Positions 24,131 through 33,000 of a stretch of DNA of 64,000 bases are shown piece by piece (the stretch's first letter is position 1; each line of letters begins with the position of its first letter). Below the pieces are notes generated by a model. It was not told the DNA's origin and made no database searches. It was given only the letters and a program-made list of their open reading frames with translations. The position numbers and the translations under genes were made by a program. The stretch is from Streptomyces iranensis (GTDB lineage Bacteria; Actinomycetota; Actinomycetes; Streptomycetales; Streptomycetaceae), in assembly GCF_017874715.1 (NCBI RefSeq), contig NZ_JAGGLR010000035.1, forward strand, positions 49,352 to 113,351, in the 5' to 3' direction.

Positions 24131-25236
24131 CCGACCTGGAAGGGCTACACGCGCGGGCGGCCGAGACGCTCGACATCACCGAGCCGTGGGTACGGTGCGC
24201 GTTCGAGGCCGTCCCGCGACACGAGTTCGTCCCCGGCACCGTATGGGTGGTGGACGGTGGCGTATACCGGCCGCTCCGCCGAGAGGACGACCCGGACCGG
24301 TGGGCCCGCATGGTGTACGACCCCGCACAGGCCATTGCCACCCAGGTGGACGACGGGACCCCAGCCCCTGTCGGCGGTGATGTGCCCACCAGTTCCATCT
24401 CGGCACTGGCCGCCGTGGTGACCATGCTCGCCGAGCTGGACCTACGGCCGGGACATCGGGTGCTGGAGATCGGGGCGGGCACCGGGTACAACGCGGCGCT
24501 GTTGGCCGAGCGGGCGGGCGCCGGGCGGGTGATCACCCTGGAGATCGCTTCAGACGTGGCCGACGGCGCACGGGACGCGCTGCACCGGGCCGGGTACGGC
24601 GGGGTGACGGTGCTCGAAGCGGACGGCGAGCAGGGCTGGCGCGGCGGCGCGCCGTACGACCGGCTGGTGGCGACGGCCTCGGTGACGACGATCCCATGGG
24701 CGTGGGCGGAGCAGATGCGGCCCGGCGGCCTGATCCTGGCCCCCTTCCGGACCGCGTTCTGCTCGCACGGCCTCGCCCGGCTGACCGTCTCGGACGGCCG
24801 CGCCGAGGGCCGGTTCGCGGGTGCGGTGACGTTCATGGCGGTGCGGGGCCAACGCGCGCGTCCGCGCATCGATGCCGTCTTCTCCACAGAAGCCTGGGAG
24901 GAGAGCCGCGAGAGCAAGGCCGACCTGGACATCGCGGCGCTGACCGACCCGCACGCCGAGTTCGCGGCGGGCCTGCGGCTTGCGGACGTGGCGCACTGGC
25001 CCCAGGACGGCGGGCACTGGTGGTGCAGCCGGGACTCGTGGGCGTACGCGACGGATGGCGCGGTGCACCAGTGGGGCCCGCGAGACCTGGCCGACGAGAC
25101 CGCCGAGGCCCTCGCTTGGTGGGAGGGCGCCGGGCGGCCTGAGCTGTTCGACTTCGGCCTGACGGTCACGGCCGATGGCCACCACCGGGTATGGCTCGGC
25201 GATCCCTCGGCAGCGTGGCCGCTGCCCGCCGCGTAG
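24127..25236 (+). CDS. PIMT-like (protein-L-isoaspartate O-methyltransferase family) enzyme, stand-alone
   Basis: A 369-residue SAM-dependent methyltransferase. The N-terminal part has the PIMT pattern FEAVPRHEFVPG (about 26-37) and TSSISALAAVVTMLAEL (88-104); SAM motif I is VLEIGAGTGYNAALL (112-126), and the post-motif segments DGEQGWRGGAPYDRLVAT and MRPGGLILAPF follow. After about residue 220 a C-terminal region of ~150 residues rich in Trp (HWPQDGGHWWC) extends beyond housekeeping PIMTs, which are ~200-230 residues. Extended PIMT homologues of this kind occur in aspartimide-forming RiPP loci. It starts at GTG 24127, overlapping the peptide gene. Alternative: an ordinary repair enzyme, but the extension and the coupled peptide argue against that. 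Confidence 0.85.
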   Translation: MTDLEGLHARAAETLDITEPWVRCAFEAVPRHEFVPGTVWVVDGGVYRPLRREDDPDRWARMVYDPAQAIATQVDDGTPAPVGGDVPTSSISALAAVVTMLAELDLRPGHRVLEIGAGTGYNAALLAERAGAGRVITLEIASDVADGARDALHRAGYGGVTVLEADGEQGWRGGAPYDRLVATASVTTIPWAWAEQMRPGGLILAPFRTAFCSHGLARLTVSDGRAEGRFAGAVTFMAVRGQRARPRIDAVFSTEAWEESRESKADLDIAALTDPHAEFAAGLRLADVAHWPQDGGHWWCSRDSWAYATDGAVHQWGPRDLADETAEALAWWEGAGRPELFDFGLTVTADGHHRVWLGDPSAAWPLPAA

Positions 25237-25267
25237 CGTGGTGCGGCGCATGGGCCGGGTGCGGCGC

Positions 25268-25650
25268 CGTCTCGCGCGCTTCGCGCGATTGAGCAGCGGG
25301 GCAGGGGGCGGGGGCGTCGGGCCGACCGCCGACCGCCGGGCCGGTGGGAGCGACCGCCGGTGGCGGCATCCGTGTGCGGGCGGCGAGGCCCGTCGCCGGA
25401 CTCCGCATCCACGGCGGCGCCGCAGGGGGTACCTCTCACGAAAACCTTTGACAAGGTAGTTGCTTCAGATCAAGCGTTTTCGGAGGGGGTGCCCGGAGGG
25501 GCCGCCCCACCGGGCCGCGCTCCGGATCGGCATCGGCCCCGGGTGCGAATGCCGTCACGGCGCGGGGCCCCCACCGGCCCGGCAGCCGGCAATGCGCCCT
25601 GCGCCCCGGCCCCCTGCCCCGCTGCTCAATCGCGCGAAGCGCGCGAGACG
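25268..25650. repeat. ~380-bp imperfect palindrome with 42-bp perfect arms
   Basis: The arms 25268-25309 and 25609-25650 are perfect reverse complements over 42 bases (core ATTGAGCAGCGGGGCAGGGG in the left arm). Partial complementarity continues inward (GCCGGGCCGGTGGG in both), and a central CGAAAAC/GTTTTCG pair sits near 25439-25482. It occupies the 442-base gap between the methyltransferase gene and the DUF397 gene, which converge on it. No gene is evident inside. It may be a bidirectional terminator or a decayed MITE-like element; no target-site duplication was seen. Confidence 0.85.
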
Positions 25651-25678
25651 ATCCCCGCGCCTGACATCCGGCCTGTGC

Positions 25679-25873
25679 TCAGAGGGTGCGATCGAGGCGG
25701 CCAGTCTTTATGGCGCGTATAAAGCCGCCGAGCGCGGCGGGCGTCGTACGGACCACCGCGTCCGGCTCGTCGCTCTCGCGTATGCGGACCCCGTCGGGGG
25801 CGGAGGCGAGTTCCATGCAGTTCGGCCCCGCGCCGTCGCTGAACGAGGACTTCTGCCAGGTGAGATCGGACAT
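25679..25873 (-). CDS. DUF397 protein
   Basis: A 64-residue protein of the DUF397 family, recognised from WQKSSFSDGAGPNCMELASA (6-25) and VRIRESDEP (29-37). DUF397 proteins are encoded next to Scr1/WhiJ/BldB-like HTH regulators throughout Streptomyces and are thought to bind or antagonise them, in a toxin-antitoxin-like relation. Here the gene lies 12 bases downstream of the HTH gene on the same strand. Action is expected in the cytoplasm. Confidence 0.92.
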   Translation of the reverse strand: MSDLTWQKSSFSDGAGPNCMELASAPDGVRIRESDEPDAVVRTTPAALGGFIRAIKTGRLDRTL

Positions 25874-25885
25874 GACGCCCTTCGC

Positions 25886-26770
25886 TTAGTAGGTGTACAG
25901 GATGTGCTGGATCAGGCCCCATGAGTCGCGCTTCTCGTGACGGTCCGGGGATGCGTCCGTCACCACCGCTGGCAGCGCACTCTTGCTCAGACCTTCGAAC
26001 GTCTTGCCGTAGTGGGCAATCGATTTGTCGTCGTCCAGGCGCAAAGACTCCACCGGGTGCTCAAGAACGACCGTCTCCAACCCGGGAACGCCCGGCCCAA
26101 GGATCAGGAATGGTGTCCCGAACCAGGCTCGCGCTCCACTCTCGAACGGCAGGATCTGGATGTCCGTGTCCGGACGCTCCGCCGCTCGAATGAGATGCGC
26201 GAGTTGCCCCCGCATGACGTGAGGGCCGCCCACCGAGATGCGCAGAGCGGCCTCGTGGATCACCGCGTGGAAGGTGACCGATGCGGACGCGAAAATCTCC
26301 TGGCGCGCCAGCCGGAAGCGCACCGCGGTTTCGATGTCGCCCTCGGACGCATCGGGCAGCGAGCTGCGGAAGAGGGCGCGCATGTACGACTCGGTCTGCA
26401 GCAGCCCGGGGATCAACAGCGTCTCGTGGCTCTGCAGGTGGGCCGCCCGCGACTCCAGCTCAGCTAGATCGAGCGTGAACTGCGGGAAGGATTTCCGATA
26501 CGCCGACCACCAACCCTTGCCACTGCTCTCGGCCATGCTGACAAGCTCGTCAACGTACGGTTCATTCTTGCCCCCATATGCGTCAACGAGATCACGCAGG
26601 CGATCCGCAGCGATGGCCGTCCGCCCAGCCTCGATGTGGCTCAGGTGCGGCGCGCCCATGCCGATCCGCTTGCCGCCGTCGGCGATCGACAACTCTGCCT
26701 TGAGCCGTAACTTCTTCAGCTCTGCGCCAAGTCGGCGTTGCCGTTCGGTGATGAGCGTTCGCAGCGCCAC
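25886..26770 (-). CDS. XRE-type HTH regulator of the WhiJ/Scr1 family (contains a TTA codon)
   Basis: A 294-residue regulator with an N-terminal helix-turn-helix (about 12-68; LGAELKKLRLKAELSIADGG, then GAPHLSHIEAGR) and a C-terminal domain of ~190 residues typical of the Scr1 family (LLIPGLLQTESYMRALF). Such proteins form triads with a DUF397 protein and a HATPase-type anti-sigma-like protein, and family members such as WhiJ and AbaA-cluster genes influence development and antibiotic production. The GTG at 26770 is preceded by GGAGGA. Leu21 is encoded by TTA (26710-26708), so translation should depend on bldA. The full triad is present around it. Confidence 0.9.
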   Translation of the reverse strand: MALRTLITERQRRLGAELKKLRLKAELSIADGGKRIGMGAPHLSHIEAGRTAIAADRLRDLVDAYGGKNEPYVDELVSMAESSGKGWWSAYRKSFPQFTLDLAELESRAAHLQSHETLLIPGLLQTESYMRALFRSSLPDASEGDIETAVRFRLARQEIFASASVTFHAVIHEAALRISVGGPHVMRGQLAHLIRAAERPDTDIQILPFESGARAWFGTPFLILGPGVPGLETVVLEHPVESLRLDDDKSIAHYGKTFEGLSKSALPAVVTDASPDRHEKRDSWGLIQHILYTY

Positions 26771-26929
26771 GGCCGGTCCTCCAGGGGAATCGGTGTCAGT
26801 GTGCCCCGAGCGGGTGGGGCAGTCCAATCATCTTCGCGGATCGGTTGCAACATTGCTGAGATCTGCCATACCTTGGGTGTTGCCTTGCTCACACAGGGTA
26901 TTGAGCTACGAGCGCCACGGAGGCGTCGC

Positions 26930-27364
26930 ATGGGAGCACACGCACACCCGGAACACCCGCACCGCTACACCCTCTCCGCCCCCGCTCTCCCCACTTCACC
27001 CCGCCTGTGCCGCGACTTCGTGCGCGGGATCTTCGCGGCCTCAGGACTGTCCCAACTCGCCGACGCGGCAGCCCTCTGCACATCGGAGTTAGTCACCAAC
27101 GTCCACCGGCACGGCAAGGGCGACGTACGGATGGCCGCCACCGTCCAGCACGACCGCGTCCGGGTGACCGTCCACGACGACAGCCCCGAACTGCCCTCGC
27201 CTCGCCGAGCCGCAACCGATGAGACCAACGGGCGCGGCCTCTTCCTGGTCACGGCCCTCTCCGACATCTGCGGCATGACCCTCGACGAATCCACCGAAGG
27301 CACTGGCAAAGCGGTGTGGTTCGAGTTCAACGTCCCGCCCACGCAAACGAAAAGCCTCGCATGA
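26930..27364 (+). CDS. Anti-sigma-factor-like ATP-binding (HATPase_c) protein (contains a TTA codon)
   Basis: A 144-residue GHKL-fold ATP-binding protein of the RsbW/SpoIIAB-like type. N-box: CTSELVTNVHRHGKGDVRMA (about 50-69); G-box region VHDDSPELPSP and TNGRGLFLVTALSDICGM (about 100-117). In Streptomyces such small kinases without a partner anti-anti-sigma gene are common in the HTH/DUF397 triads; they may phosphorylate or sequester an unknown partner. The ATG at 26930 has GGAGG six bases upstream. Leu54 is encoded by TTA (27089-27091), implying bldA control. It is divergent from the HTH gene, and its stop overlaps the next start by four bases. Confidence 0.9.
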   Translation: MGAHAHPEHPHRYTLSAPALPTSPRLCRDFVRGIFAASGLSQLADAAALCTSELVTNVHRHGKGDVRMAATVQHDRVRVTVHDDSPELPSPRRAATDETNGRGLFLVTALSDICGMTLDESTEGTGKAVWFEFNVPPTQTKSLA

Positions 27365-27585
27365 ACCCCACCCCCGCCGAGCGGGTCGCCACAATCCTCC
27401 GCGACGAGTTCGCCGCCCACGGCGTACGGCTCCCCGACATACGGGCCGACCTCAGCGACCCCCACCAACCGCGACTGGAACTCGGCACCGTCCCCCTCGG
27501 TACCGGCTTCGCGCTGCTGCGCGTGCTCATGGACTACCAGCGCCTGCTGAAGGCCGAGCGGGCCCGATCAGAGCGGAGAGGGTAG
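27361..27585 (+). CDS. 74-residue conserved-looking hypothetical protein
   Basis: A small soluble protein starting MNPTPAERVATILRDEFAAH, with predicted helices at both ends and a short beta segment (RLELGTVPLGTGFALLRVLM) between. The start overlaps the stop of the ATPase gene as ATGA, so the two are translationally coupled and probably act together. No family is recognised; an accessory to the HATPase is the simplest idea. Confidence 0.7.
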   Translation: MNPTPAERVATILRDEFAAHGVRLPDIRADLSDPHQPRLELGTVPLGTGFALLRVLMDYQRLLKAERARSERRG

Positions 27586-27600
27586 AGCGTCGGTTGGCTC

Positions 27601-29925
27601 TCACGTCGCGAGGATCCGACGAGCACGAAGCGTCTCGGGGTGATCGGGGCCGAGGATTCGCTCGCACAGAGGGAGGATTTCGCGGGCCATGCTCTGTGCC
27701 TCCTCAATCCGTCTGGCTCCGGCCAAGCAATGGGCGAGTTGGCTGTAGGCCTCTATGACGAACGGATGTTGGGCTCCGAGCCCCCGCTCCCTCCCGTCGA
27801 TGCAACGCTTGGTAATTCGGATGGCTTCATCCCATTGACCAAGCGCTGCAGTGACACCACCAAGCAAGTGGAGGACACCGAGCGTCTTAGGGTGGTCAAC
27901 GCCTTGTATACGCTCACGATCGGCCAGAACCCGACGAGCGAGAGGTTCCGCTTCTATGGCTCTGCCAAAGCGGTAGACGCCGAAAGCGTACACATGCCGA
28001 GCAGATATCGATGTGGGGTGGTTGGCGCTCAGGAATCGAGTGCAGTCTTCAATCGTCTGCGGAGAGGTTCGGTCGAACTCTTCCTCCTTATCGCACACAG
28101 CAAGTCCTTCGATGAGCATCGCTCGACTCTTGAGCGCGTTGGGGTCGTCCACCCCCAATACTCTGCGTCGACCATCTGCCGCGCGCCGTAGAAGAGCGAG
28201 TGCTTCGTCCTTCCGGCCCATCCTGAAGAGCGGCTGCTGAAGTCCGTGGCAGGACTCAAGCGTGTCGGGGTGATCAGGGCCCAAGATCCGTTCACGTACT
28301 CGTAGCACCCGGCTGTGTACGTCCTCCGACTCCGCGATGCGACCCAGCCGGAACAGGGAGCGTCCCGTGCGCTGGAGCGCGCTCAACGTCAGAGGGTGCT
28401 CAGTGCCCAGCACCTGTTCCCCCGCCCCCGCGGCCTCCTCAGCCAAGGCCAGGGCGGCGGCATAGTCACCGTTCTCATGGATGCGCTCCGAGAGGCGTAC
28501 GGCCAGATCCACCACCTGATCCACCGCGCCACCGTCCACCCGTCGCAGTAGCCCCGCCACGTGCGGCACCAGCAGCGCCACATACCCGTCCCCGCCCCCA
28601 GACCCGGCCTCCGCCGGAAGAGCGGCTTCGAGCAACGATGCCGCGGCCTCGGCGAGAGTGGCGCGCTGGTCAGCGGGGATGCCCGAGGAGATGCTGTCGA
28701 GGAGCACCCCGTGCACCTGAACGCAGCGCACCGGGCGTTCGCCGTCCGCGCCCGGAGGCGCGGAGACGATCGTGGCCAGCGAGTGGTCGATCAGCCCACG
28801 CAGCGCCGGTTCGACACGCGCGCTGTCCAGCAGGCCTGTTCCGCCCAGCGATGCCGGAGCCAGCACGGTGAGCGGCAGTGGGTCCGCGCTCCAGCAGGAC
28901 AGCAGCCGCAGCAGCGTCGTTGCTTCAGGCAAGCCCTGGTCGGCGAGGGCGTCCAGGGACAGTTGCCAGGTGCGGCTGACCAGGTGGCGGGACTCGGAAC
29001 GGCCGGAGTCGAGTGCCGCTCCCCGGTCGATGAGGCCGATCGGATCGTCTTCGAGGCGGGTTCGGTACTCGTCCATGGACCAGGACTCCAGTAGCTGGTG
29101 GTGCAGATAGGAACCCGCGAGGGTCAGGGCGAGCGGCAGGCAGCCGAGGCGGATGGCGACCTGTTCGGCCGCTGCCGGAGTGCCCGCATGCGGTGCGAGG
29201 TCACACAGGACCTGGGCCGCGTCCTCGGTGGGCAGTACGTCGACGGGGTGGAGGAACGCGTTGCGCCAAGCGCGCGAGGTTCCGTATCGCGTGGTGACCA
29301 GCACCGTGCCGCGAGGGCTGGCACGCAACCAGCCGCCTTCCACCAGAATCGCCGGGTCGTCAGCGTTGTCGATCACCAGGAGCCAGCGCTCCGGGGAGCG
29401 GTCCAGGTGGTGCCATACGAGGTCCGCGGCGGCGCGCTGCCCGCTGTGCGCGGCGGCCAGTTCGCCGGGGCCCGCGCCTCGGTCGGCGGCGACAGCCAGC
29501 ATGCCCGTGCGCAGGGACAGCCGTTCCGAGGCGTTGACCCACAATCCGATCCGGGCCTGGTCGTGGACAGCCTCGGTGAACAGGGCATGGGCCACCGCCG
29601 TCTTGCCGCAGCCGCCCATGCCGTGCAGTACATGGATCTGTCCGACGTCGCCGTCCACGGCCATCCGTAATCGCCGCATCAGGTCCGCGCGGTCGCGCAG
29701 GACGGACGGGACCCGGCCGACCAGCGGTATCCGTACGGAGTCCGGGCCCATCCCCGTGGCGGAGAGCGGAGCCGGCGGGGCGGCCGTCTCGGCGAACAAG
29801 GAGGCGCCGGGGCCCGGCGCGTAGTGGTGATGGTGTTCGGTGATGTGCTGGTCGCCGGTCGACTGAAAGACCCGGCCCTGTCCCGAGGCGCGGCCCTCCG
29901 TGTGTGGAGGCGGCGGGCCGCTCAC
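27601..29925 (-). CDS. NB-ARC STAND ATPase with TPR repeats (NLR-like; contains a TTA codon)
   Basis: A 774-residue cytoplasmic STAND protein. A short N-terminal segment ends in a His run (GDQHITEHHHHYAPGPG, about 24-40) that recurs in actinobacterial NB-ARC proteins. The NB-ARC domain follows: P-loop GMGGCGKTA (102-110), Walker B RWLLVIDNADD, sensor VLVTTRYGT and the CLPLALTLAG motif. The C-terminal ~350 residues are kinesin-light-chain-type TPRs, each containing HP.TL and GR..EA (for example GPDHPDTLESCHGLQQPLF). STAND proteins oligomerise on ligand binding; bacterial ones include antiphage sensors and regulators. There is no recognisable effector domain. Leu86 is TTA (29670-29668). The TPR-coding half is visibly less GC-rich than its neighbours. 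Confidence 0.88.
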   Translation of the reverse strand: MSGPPPPHTEGRASGQGRVFQSTGDQHITEHHHHYAPGPGASLFAETAAPPAPLSATGMGPDSVRIPLVGRVPSVLRDRADLMRRLRMAVDGDVGQIHVLHGMGGCGKTAVAHALFTEAVHDQARIGLWVNASERLSLRTGMLAVAADRGAGPGELAAAHSGQRAAADLVWHHLDRSPERWLLVIDNADDPAILVEGGWLRASPRGTVLVTTRYGTSRAWRNAFLHPVDVLPTEDAAQVLCDLAPHAGTPAAAEQVAIRLGCLPLALTLAGSYLHHQLLESWSMDEYRTRLEDDPIGLIDRGAALDSGRSESRHLVSRTWQLSLDALADQGLPEATTLLRLLSCWSADPLPLTVLAPASLGGTGLLDSARVEPALRGLIDHSLATIVSAPPGADGERPVRCVQVHGVLLDSISSGIPADQRATLAEAAASLLEAALPAEAGSGGGDGYVALLVPHVAGLLRRVDGGAVDQVVDLAVRLSERIHENGDYAAALALAEEAAGAGEQVLGTEHPLTLSALQRTGRSLFRLGRIAESEDVHSRVLRVRERILGPDHPDTLESCHGLQQPLFRMGRKDEALALLRRAADGRRRVLGVDDPNALKSRAMLIEGLAVCDKEEEFDRTSPQTIEDCTRFLSANHPTSISARHVYAFGVYRFGRAIEAEPLARRVLADRERIQGVDHPKTLGVLHLLGGVTAALGQWDEAIRITKRCIDGRERGLGAQHPFVIEAYSQLAHCLAGARRIEEAQSMAREILPLCERILGPDHPETLRARRILAT

Positions 29926-30045
29926 CGCTCGGTGATGTGCGGGCGGGCCGCGACCAGTGCCCCGATGGACCCGGCCGTTCGCACGGGGTGTGCGATCTGC
30001 GGTTGCATTCCGTTCCGCCCCCTCGTCCGTGCCGAAGTCGGCCTT

Positions 30046-33000
30046 TCACGATACGTCGGTTGGGGTGGGGCCGGTGGGGCCAGCCGGGTGGCCGGTACGT
30101 ACTGGCGCGTTGCCGGACGTTGTCACCGTGACGCCGGGCAGTGCTGCGGCGCCGCTGATCTCCGCGTTGACCACGGTGGCGGTCTCCAAATCGCGGAGAG
30201 CGGCGAGCGGGGACAGGTCGATGGGGCGGTCGGCGCCGCTGGGGAAGAGGATGTTCAGGTGACGAAGGCGGGGGAATGCCGAGGACAACCAGGCGGTGTT
30301 CACGAACTCGTGCACAACATGCAGGTCCAACCAGGTGATGTTGGGTGGGAAGTCGCGCTCCATACTTGCGTGTCCGATCGTGACCTTCAGCCGCTCCAGC
30401 GCTGTGAGCTTCTCCATGCGATGGGGCACGACGCCCATGCCTGACAGGCCAGGCGTTTCGAAGACCAGGGTGCGGAGGGGGAGGTCGGACAGGCCGGTGA
30501 GGGAGAGGGCCCTGAAGCAGTCGGTCAGATAGAGCGTTTCGAGGTTCGCCAGGTGGCCGATCGCGGCGCCGAGGTCGTCGACTGCGTGGTTACGGTTCAG
30601 CCGCAGCCGGGTCACCTCCTCCCCCCTGAGGTTGTCCCTGATCTCGTCCTCCGTGAAATCCCCTCGCAGGATCAGCCAAGGACGCGGACCCGTGGCCAAA
30701 AGCATGCGCAATTGCTCCATGGTCTCGGCCACGAAGTACAGGTCGTCCCGGCCCAGGCGGAGGATCACCTCGTGGAAGTACCGCTCGGTGTCGTACCGCC
30801 CCCAGCTCGACGCCAGTTGTGCGCGCACCCCGATCGCCGGGTGGTCGGCGAACCTCGCCAGATACGGGATCGCCGCGTCCACCGGTATGCGTGAGGCCGT
30901 CACCACACAGCACTCCGCCACCTCGTCCGTCAGCCCCTCCGGCCCCGGAAGGAGCTCCAGCACCAGTGGGCCCACCGTGGCCAGCTCCCGGGCTCGGGGG
31001 ATGGTCGTGGGCGGGACGAACTCCATCGCGTTCCGCGTGACCTCGTCCCGTATCGCCGGGTCCAGGTCGGGCGCGTGTTCCAGGCAGGCCATGGCCAGCA
31101 GGAAGAGACGAAGCGCCGACTCGGCGCTGTTCTCGTGCCGTGCCACCTCCAGCAGCTTGCGGAGCAGCTCCGCCCGTTCGCGCGGCCGCCCATGCGCGAC
31201 GGCCATGCGGATGACGTCCTCCCACTGCGCGTCATGCGCGTTCCGGATCAGCAGGCCGACGTCCCACGCCTCGACCGCCGCCTTCGCGCCCAGGTAGTCC
31301 TGGAAGGTGCGGTGGACGAAGTCCACCGTGCTCACGGACGGCTCGCGCAAGAGGCCGCTGCGCAGGAGCAGATGGCGCAGGATGGCGGGCGCGTCGCCCA
31401 GGGCGCGGGCGGCGGGGACGGAGGGGAGGGCCTCCTCGATGAGGTGCTCCGCGCGGTCGCGGTCCAGCTCGGCCTCGCCGTTGCGGATCAGATAGTAGGC
31501 GAGCCGCTGGAGGAGCTGGATCTGCGGCTCCTCGTCCAGCTGGACGTCGCCCGGCGCGTAGATGTGGCGCTCGGTGTCGCGCCGCGTCAGCAGCATCGAC
31601 AGTGCCGCGTCGTACAGCGCCTTGCGGCCCGGCGGCAGATAGCCGCGGCGGGCGCGGTGCAGGGCGCAGATCAGGCCGCACATCAGGGGGTTGGTGGCGA
31701 GCCGGGTCAGGTCCTGCTTGGTGCGGACGGCGGTGTGCAGGGCCGACTGATACGCGTTCAGCTCCGCCCGCTCCTCCTCCGTACGGCAGGTCTGACGCGC
31801 CGCCTCGTGCCAGCGGTCGATGAACGCCGCCATGTCCTCGCGGCTCATCGGGGACAGCGTGAACTCCGCGAAGTTCTGCGCCCCCAGCCAGTCCTCAGCG
31901 ACCGCCGAGGGGCGGGAGGTGACCAGCCACAGATTGTTCGGGAAGGCGATGAGGAGGTCGGCCAGCCAGGCGCGGGTGCGCTCGCGGTCGCGTTCGGGGA
32001 TCTCGTCGATGCCGTCGATCAGCAGCAGCCCGCGGCCGGCGGTCAGGACGCGGTCGGCCCAGCCCGGCGGCTGGGCGCCGTCCAGCGGGTTGCGGACGGA
32101 GGCCAGGAACGAGGCCGGGGAGGGCAGCGACTCCTGGCGGGCGATCGTGCGCAGGGGGAGGACGAAGGGGACGCGCCCGATCAGCTGCTCCAGGCCGCGC
32201 AGCGCTTCCTGCCGCGCGGTGCAGACGGCGAGCCACTGCACAAGCGTGGTCTTGCCGGAGCCCGCGATTCCGCGCAGCAGCACCCGCTGATGGCGCCAGA
32301 GCGCCCGGTCGGCGGGAAGGGCGGCGTGCCGCGGGGTGGTGGGTGCATCACCGGTCTCATCGGTGAATGTGTCGAGCGGGCGCTCCTCATCGGAGGACAC
32401 CGCCTCCAGACTGAGATACGCCGCGTCCAGCGGCCACGTGGCCTCCGCGTGGCTGAGGTCGATCCCGACGATCGTCAGCGTGGAGTGCTTGCCGATCATG
32501 TACTCGGCGTACCGCCGCTCGAACCCCGCGTCCTGCGCGGATTGCGACGGGATGCGCTCGATCAGGATGTCGATCTTGGTGATGAGGTCGCTGAGCTGGC
32601 CGCTCTGCTCGACGAGGGAGCGGGCGATGAAGGTCGAGCGCTGGGTGAAGAAGTGCAGGATGTGCAGGCAGGCGGTGTCCAGCAGACGCTCGTGGAGCCC
32701 CTCGCCGCCCTGGCTGAGGTGCAGCGTGTCCCGTCCCCGCGTGCGGGTGGCGTGGGTCAGCTCATGGGCCAGTCCGCGGTGGCCGAGCTGCACCGCCTGG
32801 ACGTCGTTCATGTCGAGGTCGCCGAGCGCGTACAGCGTGGTGGCCAGCTTCTCGGCGACGAGTTCGTCCTCGTCGGCGGGGCAGGGCCGCTCGCCGGGTC
32901 CGGCGTGCCGGGTGGCCTGTGCGACCAGTTCGGCGGCCAGCTTGGTGAGGTCCTTCTCGGTCAGGGTGCGCTTCTCGCCCCGGAACGAGATGAGGGAGGA

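Noticed and set aside
24127..25236. Ordinary housekeeping PIMT repair enzyme as sole explanation
   Set aside because: It is ~150 residues longer than repair PIMTs and is translationally coupled to a small peptide gene. It is kept as an alternative, not as the main call.
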